Origin: Candidatus Zixiibacteriota bacterium
GTDB taxonomy: Bacteria > Zixibacteria > MSB-5A5 > GN15 > FEB-12
Length of the DNA stretch: 35,370 nucleotides
Reading direction: 5' to 3'
Assembly (NCBI GenBank): GCA_024280215.1
Contig: JAJRQO010000007.1
Span: forward strand, 1-35,370
The position numbers were made by a program, and so were the translations under genes. Shown in pieces: positions 16,170 through 25,218 of the stretch. Position 1 is the stretch's first letter. Each line of letters starts with the position of its first letter. The notes beneath the pieces are model-generated. The model was not told the DNA's origin. It saw only the letters and a program-made list of their open reading frames with translations, and made no database searches.

Positions 16170-16931
16170 CTATTTCTTTTGTACCACCGCACAGATTCTA
16201 TATGAACTACGAGTCGCTTTATCAAATGTATAACAATCATAGAAACCTTTGATAACAAATCCTGATGATTTGAGAATTTTTTGAATCGTGGTATTGTTGT
16301 ACGCTTGTTCATGATGAGTTTCATCAAATCGTTCCCATAGCTTTCCTTTCTTCTTAAAAAATGTTGCATGGCATGTCGCTTTTTTTTCTTTTTGGTCATA
16401 TTCATTTTTCCAGACCCATGCTACTGATGAATTAGTACCTGCATATATCTGCTCATCCCAAATAGTTTTTAAAGCAAGAGGAGTGTTCATGTCAAAAATA
16501 AACCACCCATCTTTGTTCAAATGTTTATGTACAGCTTCAAATGATTTTTCTAAATCTTTTTCGGTGAGCATATAGTTAAGTGAATCATAAAACGAAGTTA
16601 CCAAATCAAATTGAACGGTCTTAGTAGATTCTTTTTTATCTAAGAGTCGAAAAGTAGGCAATGATTTTTGATACAGTGGAACTTTTAATTTTTTAGTTTT
16701 TTTGGCAGCGACGGCAAGCATAGTAGCAGATTGATCAAGTCCAGACATATTGATTCCCAGTTTTTCAAGCTCAACTATTGCTGAACCAGTACCACAACAA
16801 AGGTCTAAGCCTGTTTTGGCTTTTATGGAGAATTTTTTAAATATTTTCTTGCAGTAAGGAACCATTATTTTAGAATGTAAATCAGCATCCATTTGGTCGT
16901 AGACGGTGGCAAATTTTTTATATATAGACAT
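16170..16931 (-). CDS. Class I SAM-dependent methyltransferase
   Basis: The 253-residue protein starts with IYKKFATVYDQMD and has the SAM-binding motif I LDLCCGTGS (about residues 42-50), an acidic motif II (GLDQS) and the following FDLVTSFYDSLNY and DGWFIFDMNTP segments of small-molecule methyltransferases (UbiE/Tam-like fold). The substrate cannot be told. The frame opens at 16982, but the ATG at 16931 has AAGGT just upstream and starts where the family begins. It is convergent with the BshB1-like gene, 5 bases apart. Confidence 0.8.
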   Translation of the reverse strand: MSIYKKFATVYDQMDADLHSKIMVPYCKKIFKKFSIKAKTGLDLCCGTGSAIVELEKLGINMSGLDQSATMLAVAAKKTKKLKVPLYQKSLPTFRLLDKKESTKTVQFDLVTSFYDSLNYMLTEKDLEKSFEAVHKHLNKDGWFIFDMNTPLALKTIWDEQIYAGTNSSVAWVWKNEYDQKEKKATCHATFFKKKGKLWERFDETHHEQAYNNTTIQKILKSSGFVIKGFYDCYTFDKATRSSYRICAVVQKK

Positions 16932-17085
16932 TGTGACCTTGTTGTTTTTAAATTGACTTTTGAATACATTTCTCTCTTTCATAATGTAGTAAGTAAGTTT
17001 TTATGAATAAAGAATAAAAACAATAGTATATATATTACAGGAATCAAAATAAGAAGTTTTGATGATTTGAGAAAGGAGTTGTCTT

Positions 17086-17514
17086 ATGCCTGATATTGTA
17101 TGGATTTGGCTGGCAGCGTTTGCGATTTTTTTAATACTTGAAGTAATGACACCATCGATGATATTTATCGGATTTTCTATATCTGCTCTTATAAGTGGAA
17201 TGTTTTCATATTTTTATCCAGAGAGTTTCTATTGGCAGATTGGTATTTTTATTATTGTATCAGCAATTTTATTACCTCTGACTCGTAAGATGGCAAAAAA
17301 AATGACAAAAGATTCTCCACAGATTGCTAATGTTGATGCTCTTATTGGTAAAGTTGGTTTGGTTACAAAAACTATTGATCCTGACTTTGGTGGACAGATC
17401 AATATTAATGGTGAAGTATGGAAAGCTGCTGCGGAGGAATTAATTGAAGAAAATGAAAAAGCTTCAGTTATAAAAATTGTTGGTGCTACGGCACACGTTG
17501 AGAAAAAATCATAG
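17086..17514 (+). CDS. NfeD-like membrane protein
   Basis: The 142-residue protein has two to three hydrophobic helices (residues ~5-70, WIWLAAFAIFLILEVMTPS...) and a C-terminal OB-fold domain (ALIGKVGLVTKTID...GEVWKAAAEE), the layout of short NfeD proteins (YbbK/YuaF type). These partner with SPFH proteins in membrane microdomains and quality control. AAAGGAG precedes the ATG. The SPFH gene starts 13 bases downstream, so they form an operon. Confidence 0.9.
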   Translation: MPDIVWIWLAAFAIFLILEVMTPSMIFIGFSISALISGMFSYFYPESFYWQIGIFIIVSAILLPLTRKMAKKMTKDSPQIANVDALIGKVGLVTKTIDPDFGGQININGEVWKAAAEELIEENEKASVIKIVGATAHVEKKS

Positions 17515-17527
17515 AAAGGAATTAGAT

Positions 17528-18472
17528 ATGAACCCACAAATAATTATATTTTTAGGTGTCGCCTTAGTACTTATCTTTATGCTGGTGGCATTTTCAATCA
17601 GAATTATTCGTCCGTATGAAAAAGGATTAGTAGAACGACTTGGAAAATATCAACGAATTTTAGATCCAGGACTCAATTTGATTATGCCATTTTTGGATAC
17701 CGTATTAAAAGTTGATATGCGTGAAGTTGTTTTAGATGTACCTCCTCAAATGGTCATTACAAAAGATAATGTGAATGTCGAGGTTGATTGTATTATTTAC
17801 GCACAAGTGACCGATCCGTTTCGTTCACGATATGAAATTTCAAACTATATTATGGCAGCTACGAAACTTGCTCAGACTAATTTGAGAAATGTTATTGGTG
17901 AACTTGATTTGGATGCTTGTCTGACATCACGTGATGAAATCAACGGACAGCTTCGTGACGTATTGGATACTGCGACAGATAAATGGGGTGTCAAAGTAAA
18001 TAGAGTCGAGCTGCAACGGATTGACCCACCTCGCGATATTACCGAAGCGATGAGTCGTCAGATGAAAGCGGAGCGTGATAAGCGTGCGGCAATTTTAGAA
18101 GCAGAGGGTGTCAAGCAGGCAGAGATTACTCGTTCTGAGGGAAATAAGCGTTCACAGATTTTAGATGCCGAAGGCTATGCTGAAGCGGTAAGAACTAAAG
18201 CAGATGCAGAGAAATATCGCAAAGAAACTGTCGCTGCAGGTGAAGCAGAAGCTATTAATAAAGTTTTTAAAGCAATCCATGCGGGGAAACCTACTAATGA
18301 ATTGATTACTTTGAAATATCTTGAGATGATGCCTAAGCTTGCTGAAGGCGATGCAAATAAAATCTTTATGCCGTATGAAGCGAGCGGAATTATTTCATCA
18401 CTTGCTGCGATGGTTGAAGGTGTTAAAAGTTCAGACAAGCCACCCAAAAAACCAACAGCAACAATATTATAA
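17528..18472 (+). CDS. SPFH/stomatin-prohibitin family protein (QmcA-like)
   Basis: The 314-residue protein has one N-terminal membrane helix (residues ~3-25), followed by an SPFH domain with RPYEKGLVERLGKYQRIL, VDMREVVLDVPPQ and TKDNVNVEVD. Then comes a long Ala/Glu/Arg/Lys coiled coil (RQMKAERDKRAAILEAEGVKQ), the usual stomatin/QmcA layout. Such proteins oligomerise on the inner membrane and bind proteases or NfeD partners. The start at 17528 is preferred over the in-frame 17477 ATG, which would overlap nfeD, because AAAGGA precedes it. A terminator follows. Confidence 0.93.
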   Translation: MNPQIIIFLGVALVLIFMLVAFSIRIIRPYEKGLVERLGKYQRILDPGLNLIMPFLDTVLKVDMREVVLDVPPQMVITKDNVNVEVDCIIYAQVTDPFRSRYEISNYIMAATKLAQTNLRNVIGELDLDACLTSRDEINGQLRDVLDTATDKWGVKVNRVELQRIDPPRDITEAMSRQMKAERDKRAAILEAEGVKQAEITRSEGNKRSQILDAEGYAEAVRTKADAEKYRKETVAAGEAEAINKVFKAIHAGKPTNELITLKYLEMMPKLAEGDANKIFMPYEASGIISSLAAMVEGVKSSDKPPKKPTATIL

Positions 18473-18493
18473 GAGCTATAAATTTATAGGCAT

Positions 18494-18526
18494 AAAAAAA
18501 CCGTACTTAGAAAAGTTCGGTTTTTT
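18494..18526 (+). terminator. Rho-independent terminator between SPFH gene and chemoreceptor
   Basis: The stem AACCGTACTT/AAGTTCGGTT (one mismatch) with a 4-base loop is flanked by A and T runs on both sides. It can serve the SPFH operon on the plus strand and the convergent chemoreceptor on the minus strand. Confidence 0.75.
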
Positions 18527-18543
18527 CTATTATAGTAGTTCAA

Positions 18544-20642
18544 TTACACTTTAAATTTCTCAACGATGTTTTTAAGAGATTCAGCTTGTTGACTGAGAAC
18601 GTTGGCAGCCTGTGATGATTCTTCAGCACCTCTTGCTGTTTCCTTTGATACAGAAGAAATTTGTTCAACAGAACGTGAAATTTCTTCAGCAGCAACTGAT
18701 TGTTCTTCTGTTGCTGTTGCAATTTGATGTATCATATCTGTTAATCTACCTGACATACTGATGATTTCATTTAATGAATTTCCAGCAGTATCAGTAAGCT
18801 CAGTGCCAGTTTGCACTTCTTTAATGCCAACTTCCATAGAAGTAACAGCATCATTTGTTTCAGACTGAATACCAGTGATCATCTGAGTAATTTCACCAGT
18901 AGCTTTTCCAGTACGTTCAGCAAGTTTACGAACTTCATCAGCAACAACGGCAAATCCGCGACCTTGTTCACCAGCACGAGCCGCTTCGATAGCAGCATTG
19001 AGAGCGAGCAAGTTTGTTTGGTCGGCGATATCATCAATAACAGAAATGATTTCACCAATTTGTTCAGCAGATTAAGAAAGTTTTTCAATCGATATTGCTG
19101 ATTGGCTAACTACTTCTGTGATACGGTGCATCCCAGCAATAGTTTCTGTAATAATTTGTCCACCAGTACCAGCGACTTTAGATGACTCTTTGGAGACATT
19201 GTTGGCTTCATTTGTATTTTTAGAAGTTTCAACAATTGTTACGGTCATTTCTTCGATAGCAGTTGATACTTGTAATACTTGGTCAGATTGTACAACAACA
19301 CCTTTAGTCATCAGCTCAGCATTAGATGCGATTTCTGTTGCTGCGGCAGCAACTTGACTTGTGTTTTCATTTAAATTTTGAACAATATTTCGTAAGTTCA
19401 ATGTCATTCTATTAAGTGATGTCCCAATCGTATTTTTGATTCTAATGTTTGTTCGATTGCCCCGACTAAAACACTAATTTCATCCTTTGAATTTATCCCA
19501 GTAGATTCTATTTTAGATTGTAATATATCCTGAGTAAGGTCATTAGAAGCGATAGCATCAACAACAGTAACAAATGAACTGAACTCTTCGTTCATCTTGT
19601 GGGTCAGTTCTACAACTGTTGAAATTGGTTTTGTGATTCCAGAGATAACAAAGAATGTTAATAATAAAGCTGAGATAATTAATATTGACGAAACTGTAAT
19701 TGAAAAGTAGAGAGAGCTTTGTGCGTTATCATAATGTAGTTCTGTGTTTGCTAAGAGATGCTTCGAGTTTTCATCTTCAATTTGTTTCAACAAGTTAATT
19801 TTTTTAGTAATCGTCTTAAACCAGTACGTTGCTTCAACACCAAATCCACCAGTAGTAGCATTGTCAAAGGCAACAGCACGGAGTCTTTTGACTTCCTGTA
19901 CATCTGGTCCTTGTAGGGTATTATTGTAGTAAGATAACAATTCATCTGTAGCAAGAGTTTTATATGCATCAGCATACGCATTTTGTTCAGTAATCAGTTG
20001 AATTAGTTTTTGATACATACCAGAACCAAATTTATCAGCCGCAAACGTATTACTTAATACAGCTCTTTCAATCCCAGCTCTTTCTTTAGACTTTAAGAAA
20101 TTTGTATAAGATTCAGCTCTATTAGAAATTTCAGCAACAGAACTAAGTTTAGCAATTTCACCAATTGATCCTAATACTTTACTATTAAAAGCAGTGTAGT
20201 ATTCAATAGCTTCTTTGGCAGAAATATTCAATGAAGAGACTCTTGAACGGATATTATCAATTTTATCAAGTTGTGAAAGTGCGTCATTTACAAGATTTTT
20301 AAAAATAGGACTATACAAGGATAAATCCATCTGTTGGACAAATTCTCTTAGTTCATGTTTTTTCGTATCAGTTTTTTGGCGTTGTGCTGGAAGTTCAGAA
20401 ACGAATTTTGTTCCTTTACTACCTAAATATCCAGCAGTAGCACCACGTTCTTTTTGTGTTTCATGAACCAATGAACTTGCTTTGACGGCAAATTCTGATA
20501 ATGTTTTCACATTACTCATCTCATTTGACAAATTATTATTGTTAGAGATTTCATTGGCTGAAAAATAAATGAGACCAATGATTGGAAGTAATACCAAAAT
20601 AAATAACTTATTTTTTATTTTGATGTTTTTCAATAAATTCAT
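18544..20642 (-). pseudogene. Methyl-accepting chemotaxis protein with NIT sensor, broken by frameshift and stop
   Basis: Three consecutive frames form one chemoreceptor. Residues 1-30 contain a membrane helix. Then comes a nitrate/nitrite-sensing NIT domain (VHETQKERGATAGYLGSKG..., PF08376), a second helix (ILIISALLLTFFVISGITKPI), a HAMP region and a full signalling tip ([32 protein letters not shown]). Break 1 is at ~19433: after LESK the frame must shift by one base to continue NTIGTSLNRMTLN, as if one A were lost from an A-run (5 A present, 6 expected). Break 2 is an in-frame TAA at ~19072 between EKLS and SAEQIG, where a GAA or CAA codon is likely. AAGGAG precedes the ATG at 20642. Two lesions of different kinds argue for a decayed gene. 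Confidence 0.85.
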
Positions 20643-20722
20643 CCCTGCTCCTTTTTAATAAAGTATAGTCATAGACAAATTACGCAATGTTGATTATATG
20701 TGATTTTCTTTATACTGAATAA

Positions 20723-20746
20723 ATCGGCTTTGTTGTGAAATCTTTA
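20723..20746 (-). promoter_or_regulatory. Sigma-28 (FliA/SigD)-like promoter of the chemoreceptor gene
   Basis: On the minus strand TAAAGATT is followed after 10 bases by GCCGAT, close to the motility sigma consensus TAAA-N14-16-GCCGATA. It lies about 80 bases upstream of the chemoreceptor ATG, a sensible place for a chemotaxis gene promoter. Confidence 0.5.
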
Positions 20747-21082
20747 ATGGATAAAGACGATTTATTTTGTTTCTTATTAAAAAGCCAGATACTGTATGTA
20801 CATGCCTTAATAGTTAGAGAGCTAAGTTGTTCAAACTTTGAACTTTGAAATAGCTTCTTTGAGATGTTACTACTGATTCTTAAGTGTTTTTTATATTTTC
20901 AATGGACGTAGTAAAAATTTCTTAACGGAAGAACATAAATTTTAGTTACTGTAACTAATTGCTGTTCAATGCAATAAAATTATTTTACTTTCGATGATAC
21001 TCGATACGGACTATTTTTTATAAAATTATAATATAATAATGTTATTTTTATCTGGATTCAAACATAATTGAAAATAGATAAT
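20747..21082. other. Intergenic region between chemoreceptor and MEMO-AMMECR1 gene
   Basis: No gene is seen. The region is A+T-rich and holds TTCAAA-N8-TTTGAA at 20830-20849, containing two tandem copies of AACTTTG. No function can be assigned. Confidence 0.4.
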
Positions 21083-21111
21083 TTGACAAAACAGTATTAT
21101 CTATGTACTAT
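21083..21111 (+). promoter_or_regulatory. Sigma-70-type promoter of the MEMO-AMMECR1 gene
   Basis: A perfect TTGACA (21083-21088) and TACTAT (21106-21111) are separated by exactly 17 bases. The predicted start near 21118 lies 19 bases before the ATG at 21137. It falls inside the longer TTG-initiated frame and so supports the shorter protein. Confidence 0.6.
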
Positions 21112-21136
21112 TGAGAAAATTATAAAGAGAAAAGAA

Positions 21137-22579
21137 ATGACGACAGAAGATAAAAATATACGAAAAGCAGCATGTGCAGGAGATTGGTATCCAAGCTCTC
21201 CTATAGAACTCACAAAACAGATAGCAGGCTATTTTGCCGAAGTTGATAAAATTCCGATTGAGAACAATATCTCGGCACTGATAGTTCCTCATGCAGGATA
21301 TGATTATTCTGGTAAAACAGCTGCAAGAGCATATAAACAATTAGAGGGAAAATCATACGATACTGTTGTAGTTATCTCACCGTCACATAAAGTATTTTTT
21401 CAAGGATGTTCAGTCTTTGATGGTGATGGGTATGCAACACCATTGGGTGTTGTTGAGATAGATAAAGAAATGTCTGAAAAAATTGGAACAATATTACCGT
21501 CGGTTTATCTTTCAAATATGGGACATGGTTCAGGAGAAGATCGCCGAGAGCATGCTTTGGAGTTACAACTTCCATTTTTACAAATCGTTTTAGGTAAATT
21601 TAAATTAGTAGCTATTGTCATGGGCGATCAGGAAGAATCATCAGTTAATGCATTAAGCGAAGTTTTGGCGACATCGATTACTGGAAGTAATACTCTGCTT
21701 ATAGCATCTACAGACCTTTCTCATTTCCATTCTGAAAAACAAGCCAACCGACTCGATAAAGAAGCACGCATTGCGATTGAAAAATACGATCCCGACTTGC
21801 TTATGGATAAACTTGAACGAGGCAAAGCGGAAGCATGTGGTGGTGGAATTGTTGCGTCAGTTTTAAAAGCGACCAAACGTCTTGGTGGATCACGCATAGA
21901 ATTTTTTGAATACACAACCTCAGGAGCAGTTACTGGAGATTTTGAAGAAGTCGTTGGATATTTATCAGCGGCAGTTGTAACTGGCAAAGAAGTTCTTCAG
22001 AAAAAAAGACAACTCTTGGGTGTCCCTGTAGCAAAACCTAAAAGTGAGTTTGAATTGACTTCAGAAGATAAAGTAAGACTCAAAGAGATTGCTAAAAAAG
22101 CAATTGCAGCAAAACTCTCAGGGAAAAGCTATTCTGCTCCTCTTATTGAAAAATTTGAAGCGAAACGTGGTCTCTTTATAAGCTTAAAATTAAACGGAAA
22201 TCTTCGTGGTTGTATTGGTACTGTAAAACCTCAGCAACCATTGTATGACAATGTTGCCAGTATGGCGGTTGCGGCAGCATTTGAAGACCCACGTTTTGTA
22301 GAAATTTCAAATGAAGAATTTCAGCAGATTGAAATCGAACTCTCTGTTCTCTCACCTTTAAAACGAATTCGAGAACTTTCTGAAATCAAAATAGGTAGAG
22401 ATGGTTTACTTATAAATTTTGAGATGCATTCAGGCTTATTGCTTCCACAGGTTGCGACTGAAAATGAATGGGATGTTGTTGAGTTTCTTGAACAGACATG
22501 TCTCAAAGCAGGTCTTGGCAAAAATAATTATAAAGATAGAGCGATTGAAATTTTCCGTTTTGAAGCGATAGTTTTTTAA
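21137..22579 (+). CDS. AmmeMemoRadiSam system MEMO1-AMMECR1 fusion protein (B+A)
   Basis: The 480-residue protein joins two families. Residues ~10-285 are MEMO1-like (system protein B), with metal-site candidates in VPHAGYDYSG, the His of REHALELQLPFL and the Cys of EACGGG, plus STDLSHFH. Residues ~305-480 are AMMECR1-like (protein A), with RGLFISLKLNGNLRGCIGT, AAAFEDPRF and EIELSVLSP. These two proteins occur with a radical SAM enzyme in the AmmeMemoRadiSam system, whose substrate is not settled. The radical SAM member is absent from this window. The TTG at 21068 would extend the frame, but a promoter lies within that extension. Confidence 0.9.
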   Translation: MTTEDKNIRKAACAGDWYPSSPIELTKQIAGYFAEVDKIPIENNISALIVPHAGYDYSGKTAARAYKQLEGKSYDTVVVISPSHKVFFQGCSVFDGDGYATPLGVVEIDKEMSEKIGTILPSVYLSNMGHGSGEDRREHALELQLPFLQIVLGKFKLVAIVMGDQEESSVNALSEVLATSITGSNTLLIASTDLSHFHSEKQANRLDKEARIAIEKYDPDLLMDKLERGKAEACGGGIVASVLKATKRLGGSRIEFFEYTTSGAVTGDFEEVVGYLSAAVVTGKEVLQKKRQLLGVPVAKPKSEFELTSEDKVRLKEIAKKAIAAKLSGKSYSAPLIEKFEAKRGLFISLKLNGNLRGCIGTVKPQQPLYDNVASMAVAAAFEDPRFVEISNEEFQQIEIELSVLSPLKRIRELSEIKIGRDGLLINFEMHSGLLLPQVATENEWDVVEFLEQTCLKAGLGKNNYKDRAIEIFRFEAIVF

Positions 22580-22641
22580 TTAGATTTATTATGATGAATC
22601 AATTCCTTGTGTAGGAATATTCAATTGACTACATTCTGTAC

Positions 22642-23637
22642 ATGAACGAAGTCAAACGATCAGTTTTAATCACAGGTGCCAATGGTTTTGTTGGCACACG
22701 TCTTTGTAAAAAATTCCTCTTAGAAAATTTTGATGTTATCGCTGGTGTACGTAAATCCGCCGACCTTTCAAATCTTGATGGTCTTGATGTTGAGTATCGT
22801 TATGGTGATGTGACCCAGCCAGAGACATTTGCTGAAATGGTAAAAGAGGTTGACTATATCATTCATAATGCGGGGATTGTCAAAGCGAAAAAACAGCAGA
22901 CATTTTTTACTGTCAATGAACTCGGTAGCAATTCTTTGCTGGATGCAGTTGTATCATATAATCCGAACCTGAAAAAACTTATTTTTATATCATCACTTGC
23001 TGCTGCGGGACCTACAATAAATAACAGACCCGTTACTGAGTCAGACCAACCTCGTCCGATTACAACCTATGGAAAATCGAAACTTGCGGGTGAAAAAATT
23101 GTCTTGTCATATAGAGAGAAGTTGAATGTTGTTGCGATAAGACCTCCAGGGATTTATGGTCCTGGCGATAAAGAGATATTTTCATTTTTTGAAACAATCC
23201 ACAAAGGAATCAAACCGTATATCGGAAATATTCAACGGAAATTGCAACTTGTGCATGTCGACGATTTATGTTACGGTATTCATAAAGCGATAACCGCTGA
23301 TACAAAATCAGGTTCAATTTATTTTATCGCAGAAAACAGATCATATACAATGGAAAATTTGATTTCACTTTTAGAAACTGCCGCACACAAAAAATGTTTT
23401 CCACTTATTCTTCCTGCTTCAATTTTTAAAGCAATTTCATATATTTCAAAAACATTATTCAAACTTGTCAATGCAACCCCTATGCTGACTCCTGAAAAGG
23501 CGAATGAACTTTTAGCCTCATGGGAAGTTTCAACAACAAAAGCAGAAGCTGAATTAGGCTATGTCTCACAAATTCCGTTTGCTGATGGGGCAAAACAAAC
23601 ATACGATTGGTATGTAGAACAACGTTGGTTAAAATGA
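22642..23637 (+). CDS. NAD(P)-dependent epimerase/dehydratase (extended SDR)
   Basis: The 331-residue protein has the Rossmann motif TGANGFVGTRL (residues ~11-21), HNAGIVKA, the Ser of ISSLAAAGP and the catalytic YGKSK, followed by IRPPGIYGPGD. It is a full-length extended short-chain dehydrogenase that probably acts on a nucleotide sugar or a related ketone. The substrate is unknown. The next gene overlaps its stop by an ATGA junction, so the two are translationally coupled. Confidence 0.85.
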   Translation: MNEVKRSVLITGANGFVGTRLCKKFLLENFDVIAGVRKSADLSNLDGLDVEYRYGDVTQPETFAEMVKEVDYIIHNAGIVKAKKQQTFFTVNELGSNSLLDAVVSYNPNLKKLIFISSLAAAGPTINNRPVTESDQPRPITTYGKSKLAGEKIVLSYREKLNVVAIRPPGIYGPGDKEIFSFFETIHKGIKPYIGNIQRKLQLVHVDDLCYGIHKAITADTKSGSIYFIAENRSYTMENLISLLETAAHKKCFPLILPASIFKAISYISKTLFKLVNATPMLTPEKANELLASWEVSTTKAEAELGYVSQIPFADGAKQTYDWYVEQRWLK

Positions 23638-24053
23638 TACAAACTAAATTACTTTTATACTGCTTTGTAGGTGGAGGTGTTACCCTTTTACTTTTAAGTT
23701 TCTTCTTAGAATTTGTTTCAAGAAAATTAAAACTACTTAACGGAATCCCTAAAGAAATGCTTGAAGAAAGTTCATCGGCTTGGTTTACATTAAATTACTT
23801 AATGGAATTTCTTTTTTATGTAGTGATTCCATCAGTCGGTTATAGTTTTTTCTATCTGATGTTTCCTTTTGAGGGACTTCGGGTAGGGCTTGCCGCTACA
23901 CTTTTTGCTCTTGTCATGGGTGCGGTTCCTCTTGTTATGGTTCTTTCTGTTCGGGTGAAACTCCCGATGGCGTACCTTACATTTTTACTTTTATCCTACT
24001 TCTTTAAACTTGTCAGTTCGATGATTGTCATTGGTTATTTATATTCACTATAG
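23634..24053 (+). CDS. Small membrane protein of unknown function
   Basis: The 139-residue protein is mostly hydrophobic, with about four transmembrane helices (residues ~8-25, ~55-80, ~85-108, ~112-135) and a short loop (SRKLKLLNGIPKEMLEESSS). No family is recognised. It starts at the ATGA overlap with the SDR gene; a longer in-frame start at 23607 would overlap further and is less likely. It lies between the SDR and the class-V aminotransferase in one operon and may serve the same pathway. Confidence 0.75.
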   Translation: MIQTKLLLYCFVGGGVTLLLLSFFLEFVSRKLKLLNGIPKEMLEESSSAWFTLNYLMEFLFYVVIPSVGYSFFYLMFPFEGLRVGLAATLFALVMGAVPLVMVLSVRVKLPMAYLTFLLLSYFFKLVSSMIVIGYLYSL

Positions 24054-24061
24054 AGGATGCT

Positions 24062-25216
24062 ATGCAAGAAGAAATAGAAAAAAAATTCATATCTGCAAGA
24101 AAACTTTTTCCACATACAAAAGGTGTTGTCTATTTAAACTCGGCATCGTATGGACCATTTGCAAACACTCTTGTTGATGCCGTGAATCAGAATATGAAGA
24201 TTCGTATGGAGGCAGACACCGATGACTCCCCAGCTGCTTTTCAGGTTAGGAGAGATTTACGAAAAAGATATGCAAAACTGATAGGTGCAAAGCAAACTGA
24301 TGTCGGTATCGGACTGAACACTACTATGGGGTTAAATATTGCAGCCTTTGGATTACCGCTGAAAAAAAATGATGAAGTATTAATTTCTGATATAGAATTT
24401 CCTGCGATGGTATACACTTTTAAAGCAGCGGCTCAAGAACGAGGTTTTAAACTGAAAATTGTAAAATCAAAAAACCTTCGTTTTGATATTGATGCCTTAG
24501 AAATGGCAATAACAAAACGTACTAAAGTATTAGCTATTTCATTCGTGCAGTTTTTTAACGGATATAAGAATGATATGCAGGCACTTTCTAAAATTTGTCA
24601 AAAGCATAATTTGTATTTTGTTGTTGATGGGATTCAGGGGATGGGTGTTGAGCCAATCAATGTCAGAAAATTAAAAATTGATATTTTTACTTCAGGGTGT
24701 CAGAAATGGATGCTCTCGCCACAAGGGTGTGGATTTTTCTATCTGAGTGAAAAAGTGCGACCGTCGCTTCATATTCCATTTATGAGTTGGCTTGGAGTCG
24801 ACTGGCAGATGCAGTTCGGAGACTTGTTTCAGTACGACAGACCATTTTTTGAATCAGCAGTCAAGTTTGAGCTTGGGTATTATGCGGTGTTGAATCTATA
24901 TGGAATGGCGGCGGCATTGGATATTTTTGAAAATCTAAAAATACGAAATATACAAAAACATAATTATGAGTTGCTTGATATTCTTGCTGATTATCTGAAA
25001 AAATCTAATAGATATAAAATTACTTCTTCACTTGAGAAAAAACATCGCTCATCTATGATTACGTTTTCATCTGATAATGTCACACTATTGAGAGAATATC
25101 TGTTTCAGAAAAAAATTATTGTCGTTGAACGAGAAGGCTCTATCCGAGTTTCGGTACATCTGTTTAATAACAAATCCGATATACAAAAACTAATAAAAGC
25201 TTTAGAACAATTTTAA
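24062..25216 (+). CDS. Class V aminotransferase (cysteine desulfurase/isopenicillin epimerase-like)
   Basis: The 384-residue PLP enzyme has YLNSASYGP near the N-terminus, the cofactor Asp in VVDGIQGMGVEP and the Schiff-base lysine in FTSGCQKWMLSPQG (about residue 218). Unlike the HisC-like protein in this window, its catalytic lysine is present. The N-terminal pattern with SASYGP resembles NifS-like/CefD-like members that act on amino acids or cysteine, but the substrate is unknown. GAGG precedes the ATG. It ends 2 bases before the convergent SGNH gene, with no terminator between them. Confidence 0.85.
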   Translation: MQEEIEKKFISARKLFPHTKGVVYLNSASYGPFANTLVDAVNQNMKIRMEADTDDSPAAFQVRRDLRKRYAKLIGAKQTDVGIGLNTTMGLNIAAFGLPLKKNDEVLISDIEFPAMVYTFKAAAQERGFKLKIVKSKNLRFDIDALEMAITKRTKVLAISFVQFFNGYKNDMQALSKICQKHNLYFVVDGIQGMGVEPINVRKLKIDIFTSGCQKWMLSPQGCGFFYLSEKVRPSLHIPFMSWLGVDWQMQFGDLFQYDRPFFESAVKFELGYYAVLNLYGMAAALDIFENLKIRNIQKHNYELLDILADYLKKSNRYKITSSLEKKHRSSMITFSSDNVTLLREYLFQKKIIVVEREGSIRVSVHLFNNKSDIQKLIKALEQF

Positions 25217-25218
25217 TT

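Noticed and set aside
18544-20642. Treating the three chemoreceptor pieces as separate genes
   Set aside because: The translated pieces join into one standard receptor without gaps once one base is restored and one TAA is read through.
20830-20849. TTCAAA-N8-TTTGAA as an operator
   Set aside because: It is a short, low-complexity A+T-rich repeat far from both start codons, with no second copy seen in the window.
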